Below, in pieces: positions 51,630-60,249 of a DNA stretch of 64,000 nt (position 1 is its first letter; the number at the start of each line of letters is the position of its first letter). This DNA is from Blepharisma stoltei. Taxonomy: Eukaryota > Ciliophora > Heterotrichea > Heterotrichida > Blepharismidae. Location of the stretch: NCBI GenBank assembly GCA_914767885.1, contig CAJZBQ010000011.1, forward strand, positions 1,426,001-1,490,000, read 5' to 3'. A program made the translations under genes and the position numbers. The notes beneath the pieces are model-generated. The model did no database searches. It saw nothing but the letters and a program-made list of their open reading frames with translations, and had not been told where the DNA came from.

Positions 51630-53545
51630 CTAAATAATATTGCATGCACAAATATCTCTCTTAATATCTTCAATCTTTGCCAACCCTCCTTTCCCTTCTC
51701 CTTGCACAACAGGTTTAAAAGTTTTACTGTACGCTCTTCTTACATTCTGATAGCAAATTTGGCACAAGTTTTCTTTGATAATTTGTACAGGGACTTGGCT
51801 CCTAATAAACTCTTTCAGCTCATTCAGTTCATTTTCTACCTTTTTCTTCTCTTCAAGCATTCCATTAATTTTCAGTCTCATGATTTCTACCTCTTCATGG
51901 CCTCTAGCTGTTTTTTGTACAGTTCTTTCTTCTATAGACTGTGAAGCTTCTATAGCTGATGGGTGCTTATTTACCGATCCACCCTGCCAATCAGATTTTG
52001 ACTTACCAAATAGGCTTGTATTTTGGATGCTTTTTTTTAAATAAGAAATTTTTTGGAATTAGGCTTATGGTGAGCTATAAGGGTGCTTGCCCTATAATTG
52101 TAATTTTAATTCTTTTATTTCTTCTTCCATCTTATAGTTATTGTCACATTCTTTTTGGAACTGCTGGTCTAGTTCCCATTCTTTTCGCTCATGATCAGCC
52201 TGCTGCTCTTTTTGTTTATTTTCAAGTTTGCGTGATTTTGAGATAAATTTTGTGAGCTGCTTGGTTTTGTCGTTGCGTTCTTCAATACATTTTTGGATTT
52301 CTTGGGCTATTTCTTGCTTAACTGCTTGGGATTTTGAATCAGTCTCTTCTACAAGCTTTTCGTGATGGCAGGATTCACTTACTTACTTAATTATTAATAC
52401 ACGCTTAGCGTCCAATACCACATTCCCTGCACGGGTATCCGTCCTGCTTCTGGGTTTTCCCGCTCCACCAAAATGTCGTGCACCGCCTGGCTTCAAGGCT
52501 AAATGGTCCCATCGGCTTCGGCGTTCGGATTTCGACGATCGTCCTTTCCGGCTCTCGGGCAAAACCAACTTGTGTCTGTCAGGCACCCTAAAGGTCCCAG
52601 TCTCCACCACCTGGGGTTGGTAGCATCTTTCCAGAAAATTCGATTCCCTAAGGGGCAGGAGTCCTGCGTCGCGCACCACAGGCACTTGAAGCCCTGTCAT
52701 CGCCGGGATAAATTCGCTGGGGAAAGCCAAACCTCATAATCAAAAATTGAAGAAGAGAATTTTCGGTCGGGAGACCAGAAAAATTCGAATGACGCCATTT
52801 TTTGATTATGATAGCAGGATTCACAAAGACGCTCTTCTTCAGCACCCTTGGAAATAGAATGGTCCTTGCAGACTATGCTGGGAAGGATAATTAGGGATTA
52901 ATGGAATTTTATTAAATAAAAAAATCTGTGAAATGGTTATTACACCATATTGATTTAAATCCTAATGAAATTTCATAAGTCACCGTAATTTTAACACACG
53001 ATTTATTGTTGGTTTTTTGTGTAAAATCATAAACTATATCAGTTGCCTGCCATTGGCTTGCTGCTTCATAACATCCTTTGTAGGAGTCTAGAGATTATTT
53101 TACCAGCAAATGCCAGCCAAGGAATTAAAAATCAGCTCAAGTCTGCAATTTTGCGATTCCTTGAGTTTAATTCATAGAATTTGCAGATAAAATAACCCCG
53201 ACTCTCTAGGGAGATATCAAGAATATAATGAGCTAACAGCGTGCTCACTCAATATAAGCTAAATCAGCTTAAGAGAGAATAACAGAAAAAGGATAGTCTG
53301 CCACAAGATAAGCAGGTATGCTTTTTTTGAATCAGTGTAAATGGGGTTTCACAAATATAACAAACTTCATTGGTTTCAATGACTTTATTGAACAGGTTAA
53401 CTGATAAGTTGACTGGCTGGGTAATCAGACCTACAGTGCCTTTTGCTAGACCTTTTAATGCCCTTTGAGCAATATTAGGATCAGATGGAGAGCTTGAAGA
53501 GCTGTTGTTAGAGTTAAACTTTAAGAGATTGGTAAAGTTTTTCAT
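51630..53545 (-). CDS. FYVE-type zinc finger, coiled-coil protein
   Basis: 330 aa after three removals (420, 446 and 57 bp). Ser-rich N-terminus, a short amphipathic region (ALKGLAKGTVGLITQPVN), then a FYVE-like finger assembled across two inserts: CYICETPF, KKHTCLSCGR, LVCKDHS, ERLCESCYH. FYVE fingers bind PI(3)P on endosomes; the basic RRHHC patch is reduced to KKHTC here, so lipid binding is uncertain. Long coiled coil follows (KLENKQKEQQADHERKEWEL...), then a second CQICYQNV pair near the C-terminus. A Rab-effector-like endosomal tether is the natural guess. Confidence 0.78.
52040..52096 (-). other. IES in FYVE gene, 57 bp
   Basis: TA at 52038-52039 and 52095-52096. Excision joins IKELKLQL to KKSIQNTSLFGK. 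Confidence 0.7.
52379..52824 (-). mobile_element. SINE-like element I in FYVE gene, 16-bp duplication, TAAG tail
   Basis: TGATGGCAGGATTCAC (52363-52378) and TGATAGCAGGATTCAC (52809-52824). Minus-strand tail AAGTAAGTAAGTG adjoins the left copy. GC-rich body. Removing 446 bp joins LCESCYH to EKLVEETD inside the zinc finger. No TA is common to both copies. Confidence 0.8.
52876..53295 (-). other. IES in FYVE gene, 420 bp
   Basis: TA at 52874-52875 and 53294-53295. Excision fuses HTCLSCGR to LVCKDHSISKG, restoring the finger spacing. Confidence 0.78.
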
Positions 53546-53960
53546 GTTTTTATTACCATATTAAAAACTCTTTTTTAGATTTTATAATAATTTAGATTCC
53601 ATTAGAAAATAATGATATAAAAGTTGATTTTATATAAAAAAATTTTTCATCATTTCACTATTTTTGAGATTTTGGCAATCATCCTATATTTTTATAAGAC
53701 ATTTGGTTAATAAGGCATGCTTACTCTCCATGAATTAGCAAATGTTTTTGCTTCATTTTCATATGACCTATAATTTTACTAATTAGTTTTAAAAAATATA
53801 TTATTTAAATTAAATTTGATGAATTAGCATTATATTTATACATCAAGTATTTTATATAAACATAATATATCTAAAATTTTTATTGTTCTTGAGGTTTTAA
53901 TTTAAAAAAACAAAATTTTTCAATGTTTTGCCTATTCGTGTAGTAGAGTTAGGAATATTT

Positions 53961-54955
53961 TTAATTGCTAGGGCATGTATTAGAGTTCGTAGGAGAAACT
54001 TCAAATTTCAGCTCCCTCCAGTTCAGCTGGGCTTCTGGAAATTCGTTATATCCTTTAGAATTTCGGCACTCCGATCTAGAAGTGTCATCATCTAATATAC
54101 CACAAAACATATAGCTGCAGTTGGCAAAGCCAAATTTATTAGCTCTATAAATGTCTTGATTGCAGACAGGACACTTATGCTCTCTTCCATCAGACATCTC
54201 CAAAATTGCGTCGAACTTGCCCATACCCAAACAAATGCACACTCTTTGTTTGTAGGCAACACATTCATGATTCATGCAAATTCCTTCTAATTTTCCTTTA
54301 AAATATAAGTTAATTTTTTAGCATACATTATTAAAAAATAAAATAATAATTTTGTATTTTATAGACAGAGTAAAACCAATCCTGATTTTTTGATTTTTCA
54401 CACCGGAACTACTGTATCTCTCCTCCCACTGTTATTATCACTAATAAGCACTGTAATAATTTCGCTTTGCTCAACTCCATAGTCAAGAAGCGTGTTGTTA
54501 TCGTCCAGCTCAATTTCTTTATACAGGATTTTGACTTTATTTCGATAATCCCCACTCCCGCAGAACCTTTTCCTTAAATTCGAAATTTTTTCATTCCTTG
54601 GTAATGACGCTCTGAGGACCTTTTTGGTATTTTCACAAATCATAAAGGAAAGTGTTATTTTTTCAGTTAAATCTTCAGTAACTTCGAGCGAAAGAGAGTC
54701 TCCAGAGGTCAAGCCAATTTCATATAAAGGCACGTAGTGAGTTGATTCAAAGACAGCCTGCTTATGCTTGATTTGAAACTTTAAGTGGGATGTTGAAATC
54801 CCTTCTTTCAGATTTTGGTGAATAATTTCGCGAGAAAGCTCACAAAGCCTGGTGGAAAGCGGCTTTTTTACTTTTATTTGAGGCTTACAGAAGTAAGTCT
54901 CATCAAGATTAATCCAGAATGAAGTATTCGCGCTAGTTGATTCATTGCAACCCAT
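53961..54955 (-). CDS. N-myristoylated ubiquitin-like protein with C-terminal zinc region
   Basis: ATG 54955 (MGCNESTSANTSFW) to TAG 53961, 312 aa after a 56-bp IES. Gly2 followed by Cys3 and Ser6 fits N-myristoylation and palmitoylation. Two ubiquitin-like segments follow, the second being clear (VKILYKEIELDDNNTLLDYG). After the IES a Cys-rich part (EGICMNHECVAYKQRV, MGKFDAI, CPVCNQDI, FGFANCSYMFCGIL, WRELKFEV) matches a pattern I recall from ciliate ubiquitin-domain proteins with a GKF and CPxC block. TGA near 54397 is Trp. Probably a membrane-attached ubiquitin-like signalling factor; substrate unknown. Confidence 0.72.
54308..54363 (-). other. IES, 56 bp
   Basis: TA at 54306-54307 and 54362-54363. 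Excision joins LVLLCL to YFKGKLEGICMNHEC, fusing the ubiquitin-like and zinc parts. Confidence 0.7.
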
Positions 54956-55125
54956 TTTTAAGTATTTGCAACTAGTAAGACGTAGATATGGAGATTAGGG
55001 AAATCGGAGATTATTGGGATGGAAAATATTTTGAAAAAGTATAGCGAAGCAAATGAAATAAAAATAAGGACTCTTAGAGAACATTCAGTATAGGAAATTT
55101 GTTGAAATTTGTTGCCATTTACTTA

Positions 55126-55388
55126 CTCCTCCTCTTTTTAAATTGACAAAAAGTTCTGTTCTTGTTTGGGGGATTTTTTAAAAAACAAATAAAATATAAA
55201 ATTTTTAAGATTTAAAAAAAAAATTAATTTAAAGAGCTTTAATTTATTTTAATAAGAACTTATTAATTTATTAAGCGCACAAACAGTTTAAATAACATTC
55301 TAATTGCGCTTAATAGTTCAAAGCTATTTATAGAGAGATTAGTTTTCACTATAAATTCAAAAAATTTGTTCCATTTTAAAGGGGGAAG
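55126..55388 (+). mobile_element. MITE copy 11 (263 bp), very degraded
   Basis: TTA at 55123-55125 and 55389-55391, left end CTCCTCCTC, right end GGGGGAAG. Internal similarity is weak. Intergenic. Confidence 0.55.
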
Positions 55389-55755
55389 TTAGGAGATTTT
55401 AAATTAGATTGTTAATTTTATATGAATTTCGAAGAATCGTTATTTGACATTATCTATATTAAAAGCCAATTTTATAGAGAATCTTCATTTAGCACAATTA
55501 AAGACATGAGAATAATAAAGTCTCAACGGTCTATTTTTTTACTAGATAAATGTCCCATAATGATAATTTTATTTTTTGATCTCTTTTAAATTTAATTAAA
55601 AATTTCTCTCTTATTTTTATACTTTTTATATTATAATGAGAAAAATTATTTTTTCTTGCTTTGTGCATTTATTCATTAAGTATACATATAATTCCAATTA
55701 AAAAAAAATTATCATTTTTTGATTATTAAAGCAAAATAAAAATGTAAATTTTAAA

Positions 55756-55932
55756 TGAAGGGTTTCGCAGACCCGTCAATTCAAATACAGGCACTTTATG
55801 GTGTATAGCTCGTAGAATTGACATTTGAAATAAAAGAAGAGTTGAGCCCTTCGGGTGCTCCTCTTCTCTGCCTCACATTCCTAATCCTAGGACATTCTAT
55901 ATGTCGACAGGAGACACCGTGGGCTGACAATT
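55756..55932 (+). ncRNA. Possible structured RNA
   Basis: A GC-richer island in AT-rich spacer holds three stems in a row: GGGTTTCGCAGACCC, GTCAATTC paired with GAATTGAC 45 nt later, and AGAAGAG...CCCTTCGGG...CTCTTCT with a TTCG loop. No coding frame. I cannot assign it to a known RNA class; it has no telomeric template or snRNA motif. Confidence 0.3.
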
Positions 55933-56015
55933 TTAAAAATAAACAGAAACTAAATCAATCTATTTATCCGCTTAAAAATTCTTTAATTTCTGTGTAAATT
56001 TCCTATAACCCTCAA

Positions 56016-56447
56016 TTATTCTTTAAAAGACTCCAAAAATGTGCTTTTATAAGTTTCTTTCAAGCTTGAATTCATATCAATTAAATTCCCTAATAGCTTT
56101 TCATAGCACTTTTCTTCACAAATAGTCAGATCTTCTTCTCCGTATTTAGATACAGGGTACTCCGAAGCACATCCAAACACACATTTTTTGCATTGATTGC
56201 TGTCATTAGGGAATTTTTTGTTAAAAATCCCAAAAAAGGTATCATGCATTTCTTGGCATTCTTTTACGCAGTTTCCTCTAACTTTTTTCCAGTCTTCAAG
56301 CTGAATAGGGTCTCCACTATAACAGCTTTCAGCACATTTTGAATATTTTACCTTAACATTTCTCAATATTTTTAAGCCTTTTTCAAGCTCTTCTTCACAC
56401 TGCTGTGTAAAGCTATAATAGCTGAGTTTTCTCTTAAGATCATCCAT
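56016..56447 (-). CDS. Twin CX3C protein, FAM136A-like
   Basis: Uninterrupted 143-aa frame. Four CX3C motifs in two pairs: CAESC-x17-CVKEC and CVFGC-x16-CEEKC, embedded in helices, with further Cys in QCKKC. This arrangement and size fit the FAM136A (DUF842) family, proteins linked to the mitochondrial intermembrane space, where such motifs are oxidised by Mia40. A related single-module gene lies directly upstream on the same strand (28 bp between). Confidence 0.75.
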   Translation of the reverse strand: MDDLKRKLSYYSFTQQCEEELEKGLKILRNVKVKYSKCAESCYSGDPIQLEDWKKVRGNCVKECQEMHDTFFGIFNKKFPNDSNQCKKCVFGCASEYPVSKYGEEDLTICEEKCYEKLLGNLIDMNSSLKETYKSTFLESFKE

Positions 56448-56474
56448 ATTAATTATCCAGGAATGGCTTAATCT

Positions 56475-56919
56475 TTACTTATTTGAGTATTGAAGTAAAT
56501 AATCATTAATGACTGGAGCCATCGGTGAATACAACTGGCTTACCTTCTCAGCTAAATTTTGCTTGCAAGTTTCGTAGCAGCCTTCTTCTTTGCATGCAGA
56601 AAAACAGTAAAAAGCTTGTTGTCTAGATCTTTTCATTTCATGCACAAACTTATCATAGATTGATCTCCCTTCTTCAATGCAGGCTTGAGGCTTGCTTTCT
56701 TTCTTGCATCTATGCTTATTCACTAATAAGTAATGTTTTCTGGGAATAATTTATTTTTATCATTATTAAAATAACTTCATAGGATTTTTCTTATAAAATT
56801 ATCCATTTGGCATTTTAATCTAGCCCATATTTTCTCGCAAAATCAATATCATCAGTGTCTTGAATAATCGAAATTTCTTGCCTAAAAGCTTCTTCTCTAG
56901 TTGTAGGTGGATAAGACAT
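56475..56919 (-). CDS. Small CX3C protein, related to downstream neighbour
   Basis: ATG 56919 (MSYPPTTREEAFRQEISIIQ) joins across an IES of about 97 bp to NKHRCKKESKPQACIEEGRS, then CFSAC-x4-CYETC and TAA 56475; 115 aa. The CX3C pairs in helices suggest an intermembrane-space type protein. Only 20 bp separate its start from the stop of the next gene upstream, a very compact arrangement. Confidence 0.7.
56726..56822 (-). other. IES, 97 (or 94) bp
   Basis: TA at 56724-56725 and 56821-56822. Excision gives FARKYGLVNKHRCKKES in frame. Confidence 0.7.
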
Positions 56920-56939
56920 TTTTATTAAATTAGGCTTAA

Positions 56940-57803
56940 TTATAAAATTTTGTCAGGGTGCTTTAGTCTATGAGTAAGGATTTTTATTATTTGTGGACAG
57001 CGGCCACGAATTGGGCTTGCAGTCTTGCAAGGTGAGGAAGTTCATCCTTCACCAAAAGTAGATGATAAAGGAAGAAGATCAGATTTCATATAAGAATTCA
57101 TTTCTAAAGTTTTCAGCGAAATATGTTTAAGTGCATTGCGATCTGTCCCAGATAGCATAAATGCAGGCAATGTTTTATCACATGGCTTGGTTGGAGACTT
57201 ACTGAGATCTGGGCTTTGAGTTTTAGAGTCAATTTGTGAGTAGTTGATGGAATCAATTATTATATCACTTTTTGTGATCCTGTGAAATGGTGGCCTACCT
57301 TGAGCTTTATTGAATTTAATAGTACCTTTTTCTGTATTTTTTTTAACTGCACTGTAATTAGGGTCATAAGAGGCTTGGCTTGATAAATCTTGATAAGTCT
57401 TAAAAGTTTCCCTCCCAAGGTATTTCGACATATCAGGCGTCCTGATATTTTGGACTTTTGTCGATATTGGTGGAGAGTGATCAAAAGGAATAAATCGATT
57501 ATGATGGACATCCTGGGCTCATTTGAGAAATTCAGGGCGTGCAAGCTGTTTTTCGAAAGAAATTGGAGACTGAACATGGGGTGATAAAGAACGGCGAGGA
57601 GCTGAAATGGCTGATAACGTTCGTTTATGATGGGTTTCTGTAATAAAAAAATTTGAAGGCATTGTGGCAGTTTTAGGAGAGTTAAGAGGAAATGATGATT
57701 CTGCGGAGTTTGGCTTGTGGCGAACAGATTCTATGGTAAGCTTTGTAGGAGCACCAATTTTGGAGTAGAGATCTAAGGACTGGGGTTTGAAGTGCCTTGC
57801 CAT
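56940..57803 (-). CDS. Unknown Ser/Pro/Lys-rich protein
   Basis: ATG 57803 (MARHFKPQSLDLYSKIGAPT) to TAA 56940, 287 aa, with TGA as Trp near 57519 and 57042. Low-complexity and probably disordered, with phosphorylation-like SP and TP sites (SAPRRSLSPHVQSPISF). The earlier in-frame codons up to 57899 lack this character, so the later ATG is chosen. No domain recognised; cytoskeletal association is possible. Confidence 0.65.
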
Positions 57804-58205
57804 TAGATAAATGCAATTAATAGAAAATATTGTTTGTGTTTTAAAATTTATAGGCTTGTAATTACTGAGTGAATTATAGCAACGATTGAAATATTCCATT
57901 TATAAACCAGAAATGTAATAAAAGATCAATAAAAATAAACACAAAAAAATCTGTATAATTATTATGATTAAAAGCAAAAAATGCTCCTATTTTGCAAACA
58001 ATTTACTCTTAAATTAATTTAAAAAGTTTTAACTTATACGATCAAATCCTATTTAAGTTATAAATAGACAATCATCCCAAGAATGATATTTAATGTATTT
58101 TCTTAGCTAAGCATCGATACTAGCATATATAGCTTATCAAGTCTTGAATAAAAACTTCTATATAATTTTAAATAATTTTTTGGGGGCTCATCTAATATAT
58201 CATAT

Positions 58206-58616
58206 ATGGAAGCTAAAGAACTCGGCCTTTGTGCATTATTTCGAGGAGTTGACTATGTAGCGAAAGCTTCGAAGCGACCAAGAGAGCAGATAAAAGCTTT
58301 TACCTCTCTAGTTTCTAATAAGACAACTCCATGCCTTTCTAAGCTACTAGACTCCATTAAGAACGTGTCAAACGATATAGGAATTGAAGAAACTGCTGAA
58401 ATACTGCGTCTTCCTACAGATGTTTTAAGACTTTTACTAATAAATTATGGGGTTCGGAAAGTGGATCGAGAGAGCAACAAAATAGCTATGGATAATGAAG
58501 ATTTCAATGACCCCGAAGAAGATGAATCATACTCAGAAGCTGAAATAAAATTCGATAAAGAGCCGAAAGCTACTAAACACGCGAATTATTCTTATCAAAT
58601 AATAGACGAAGATTAA
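58206..58616 (+). CDS. Short member of a tandem pair sharing a novel N-terminal domain
   Basis: Uninterrupted 136-aa frame. Residues 1-85 (MEAKELGLCALFRGVDYVAK...CLSKLLDSIKNVSND) closely match the start of the gene at 58824; the rest is a short acidic tail (EDFNDPEEDESYSEAE). The tail has no DNA-binding part. It may act with, or compete with, the longer paralogue. Family unknown. Confidence 0.75.
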   Translation: MEAKELGLCALFRGVDYVAKASKRPREQIKAFTSLVSNKTTPCLSKLLDSIKNVSNDIGIEETAEILRLPTDVLRLLLINYGVRKVDRESNKIAMDNEDFNDPEEDESYSEAEIKFDKEPKATKHANYSYQIIDED

Positions 58617-58823
58617 TTATAATATAAATTTTAAATGATTAAATTCGTTATAAATTGATAAATTTTATGGCCTAGTCTTACATAAATTATGCAGAAAATT
58701 ATCAAAAAATAATTTACTAACTTTCTTAGCCTAGAAAATTAAAAAAATTATTTTTTTATTTAAAAATTTTAAATTTTTTTGGGGCTATTTTTAGATAACT
58801 AATTTAAATTTATAAAAATTAAA

Positions 58824-59837
58824 ATGGAAGCAAAAGATCTCGGATTTTGTGCACTTCTAAGAGGAGTAGACTATATCGCTAAAGCAGCCAAGCGTCCACG
58901 AGAAGAAATTCAAGCTTTCACCTCCTTAGTATCCTACAGCTCAATACCTTGCCTAGATAAACTTCAAAAAACACTCGTAAACGTCGCAAATGAACTAGGC
59001 ACAAAGCCTACAGCCCAGATGCTTAGCATATCAGAAGAAATTTTATCCTTAATCATCTCTGAAGAATTTTCCAAACCCTCCCCAAAGCCTACCACAAACC
59101 ATATAAAACCCAATCACGTAAAAAAACCCAAACAAATCCCTACAAATAACATATCAAATCCTATAGAAATCGAAACTTATGAGCCAGTTACCGCAGAGGA
59201 GTCCAAAAATGTCTTAGAAGAACTCAAAAGGCGAATCACACAGCTTTATAGAGGAAACGTAAAAATCAAAGTCATTATGGCCTTATTTGATATTAGAAAC
59301 TCCTGCTTTATACATAGTTTTGGGGACTGGGAACGATCTGTAGCTAGACAGAGACTTTTTGAACTAAGGGAAAAAATAACCCAGCTTAAATCTGAAGGAA
59401 AAACTGATGAAGAAATCAGCAAAATACTGTGTATGCGAGAAAACAAAATGAGAGAAATCATGGGCGACTTAAAAAGACCAAAATTAGTATATACAACACA
59501 AGATATCAAAGAAGCCATTTGCTTATATAAAACTATAAGAAATAAAAAAAGAACTGCAAAAGAGCTTGGGGTTTCAGTTTTTACGCTGGAAGAGTGGATA
59601 AATAAAAGCAAAACAGGGGAGCTGTGGTCGATTTATGATAATGATGAAGGAATTCCATCGACTATTATTTTAAATGCCTTGGAAACTTATTATTTGACGA
59701 AAAACCTTGAAGCTGCAGCTAAGGTTTCAGGGCTGACTATCCTTAAAGTTTCGAAGTTTGTGGAAAGGTGCAGAATGAGATCTTTGGAATTTAAAGACAA
59801 ACGTAAAAACTCTGAAGAAAATCATGAAGAAGAATAA
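58824..59837 (+). CDS. Putative DNA-binding protein with several helix-turn-helix units
   Basis: Uninterrupted 337-aa frame. N-terminal domain shared with 58206. After a Pro/Lys linker come three HTH-like units: KTDEEISKILCMRENKMREI, KKRTAKELGVSVFTLEEWI (typical homeodomain-like or Psq fold), and LEAAAKVSGLTILKVSKFVE; also an ITQLYRGNVKIKVIMALFDI segment. Such repeats occur in transposase-derived and regulatory DNA-binding proteins. No catalytic DDE residues are seen. It may regulate transcription or be a domesticated DNA-binding module; I cannot say more. Confidence 0.72.
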   Translation: MEAKDLGFCALLRGVDYIAKAAKRPREEIQAFTSLVSYSSIPCLDKLQKTLVNVANELGTKPTAQMLSISEEILSLIISEEFSKPSPKPTTNHIKPNHVKKPKQIPTNNISNPIEIETYEPVTAEESKNVLEELKRRITQLYRGNVKIKVIMALFDIRNSCFIHSFGDWERSVARQRLFELREKITQLKSEGKTDEEISKILCMRENKMREIMGDLKRPKLVYTTQDIKEAICLYKTIRNKKRTAKELGVSVFTLEEWINKSKTGELWSIYDNDEGIPSTIILNALETYYLTKNLEAAAKVSGLTILKVSKFVERCRMRSLEFKDKRKNSEENHEEE

Positions 59838-60249
59838 AATATTATTTAAATGTAAAAACATTAAAAAATATTAATATTGCATATTTAAGTTAAAAAGTGC
59901 TATAAACTATGGCTCATTTGATGACCTAATTCTTTATCTTTTTATTTTAATTAAATTTCATTTTCCTTAGAGCTGCTCATATATATTTTATCATTTAAAA
60001 TACAGATTTAATCAGGAACATAAATTTAATTGCATTAAGCTATATTCTAAGAAAATGATATAGATTACAATTAGAAGTATATTATAGTTATTATCACTAA
60101 AACTAGTATAACTCATTTTAATTTAAACAATAATAATTTTTAAGCTTATATAAAAATCAGCAATCAAGAATTTTGACTATCGAAAAGTTTTCTTTAAGAT
60201 AATTTATTATGTAACTGTTTGAGAAAATGTTATAAAAGAATAAATTGCT
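59838..60249. other. AT-rich intergenic DNA
   Basis: No supported gene or repeat; presumably the promoter region of the EF-hand gene. Confidence 0.5.

Noticed and set aside
11450-52824. tRNA genes in the GC-rich elements
   Set aside because: I looked for cloverleaf halves and a GGTTCRA B-box; only partial resemblances occur, not enough for a tRNA call.
53961-54275. Independent zinc-finger gene starting MNHECVAY
   Set aside because: The frame continues upstream (GKLEGIC) and joins the ubiquitin-like part after a 56-bp excision, with total length divisible by three.
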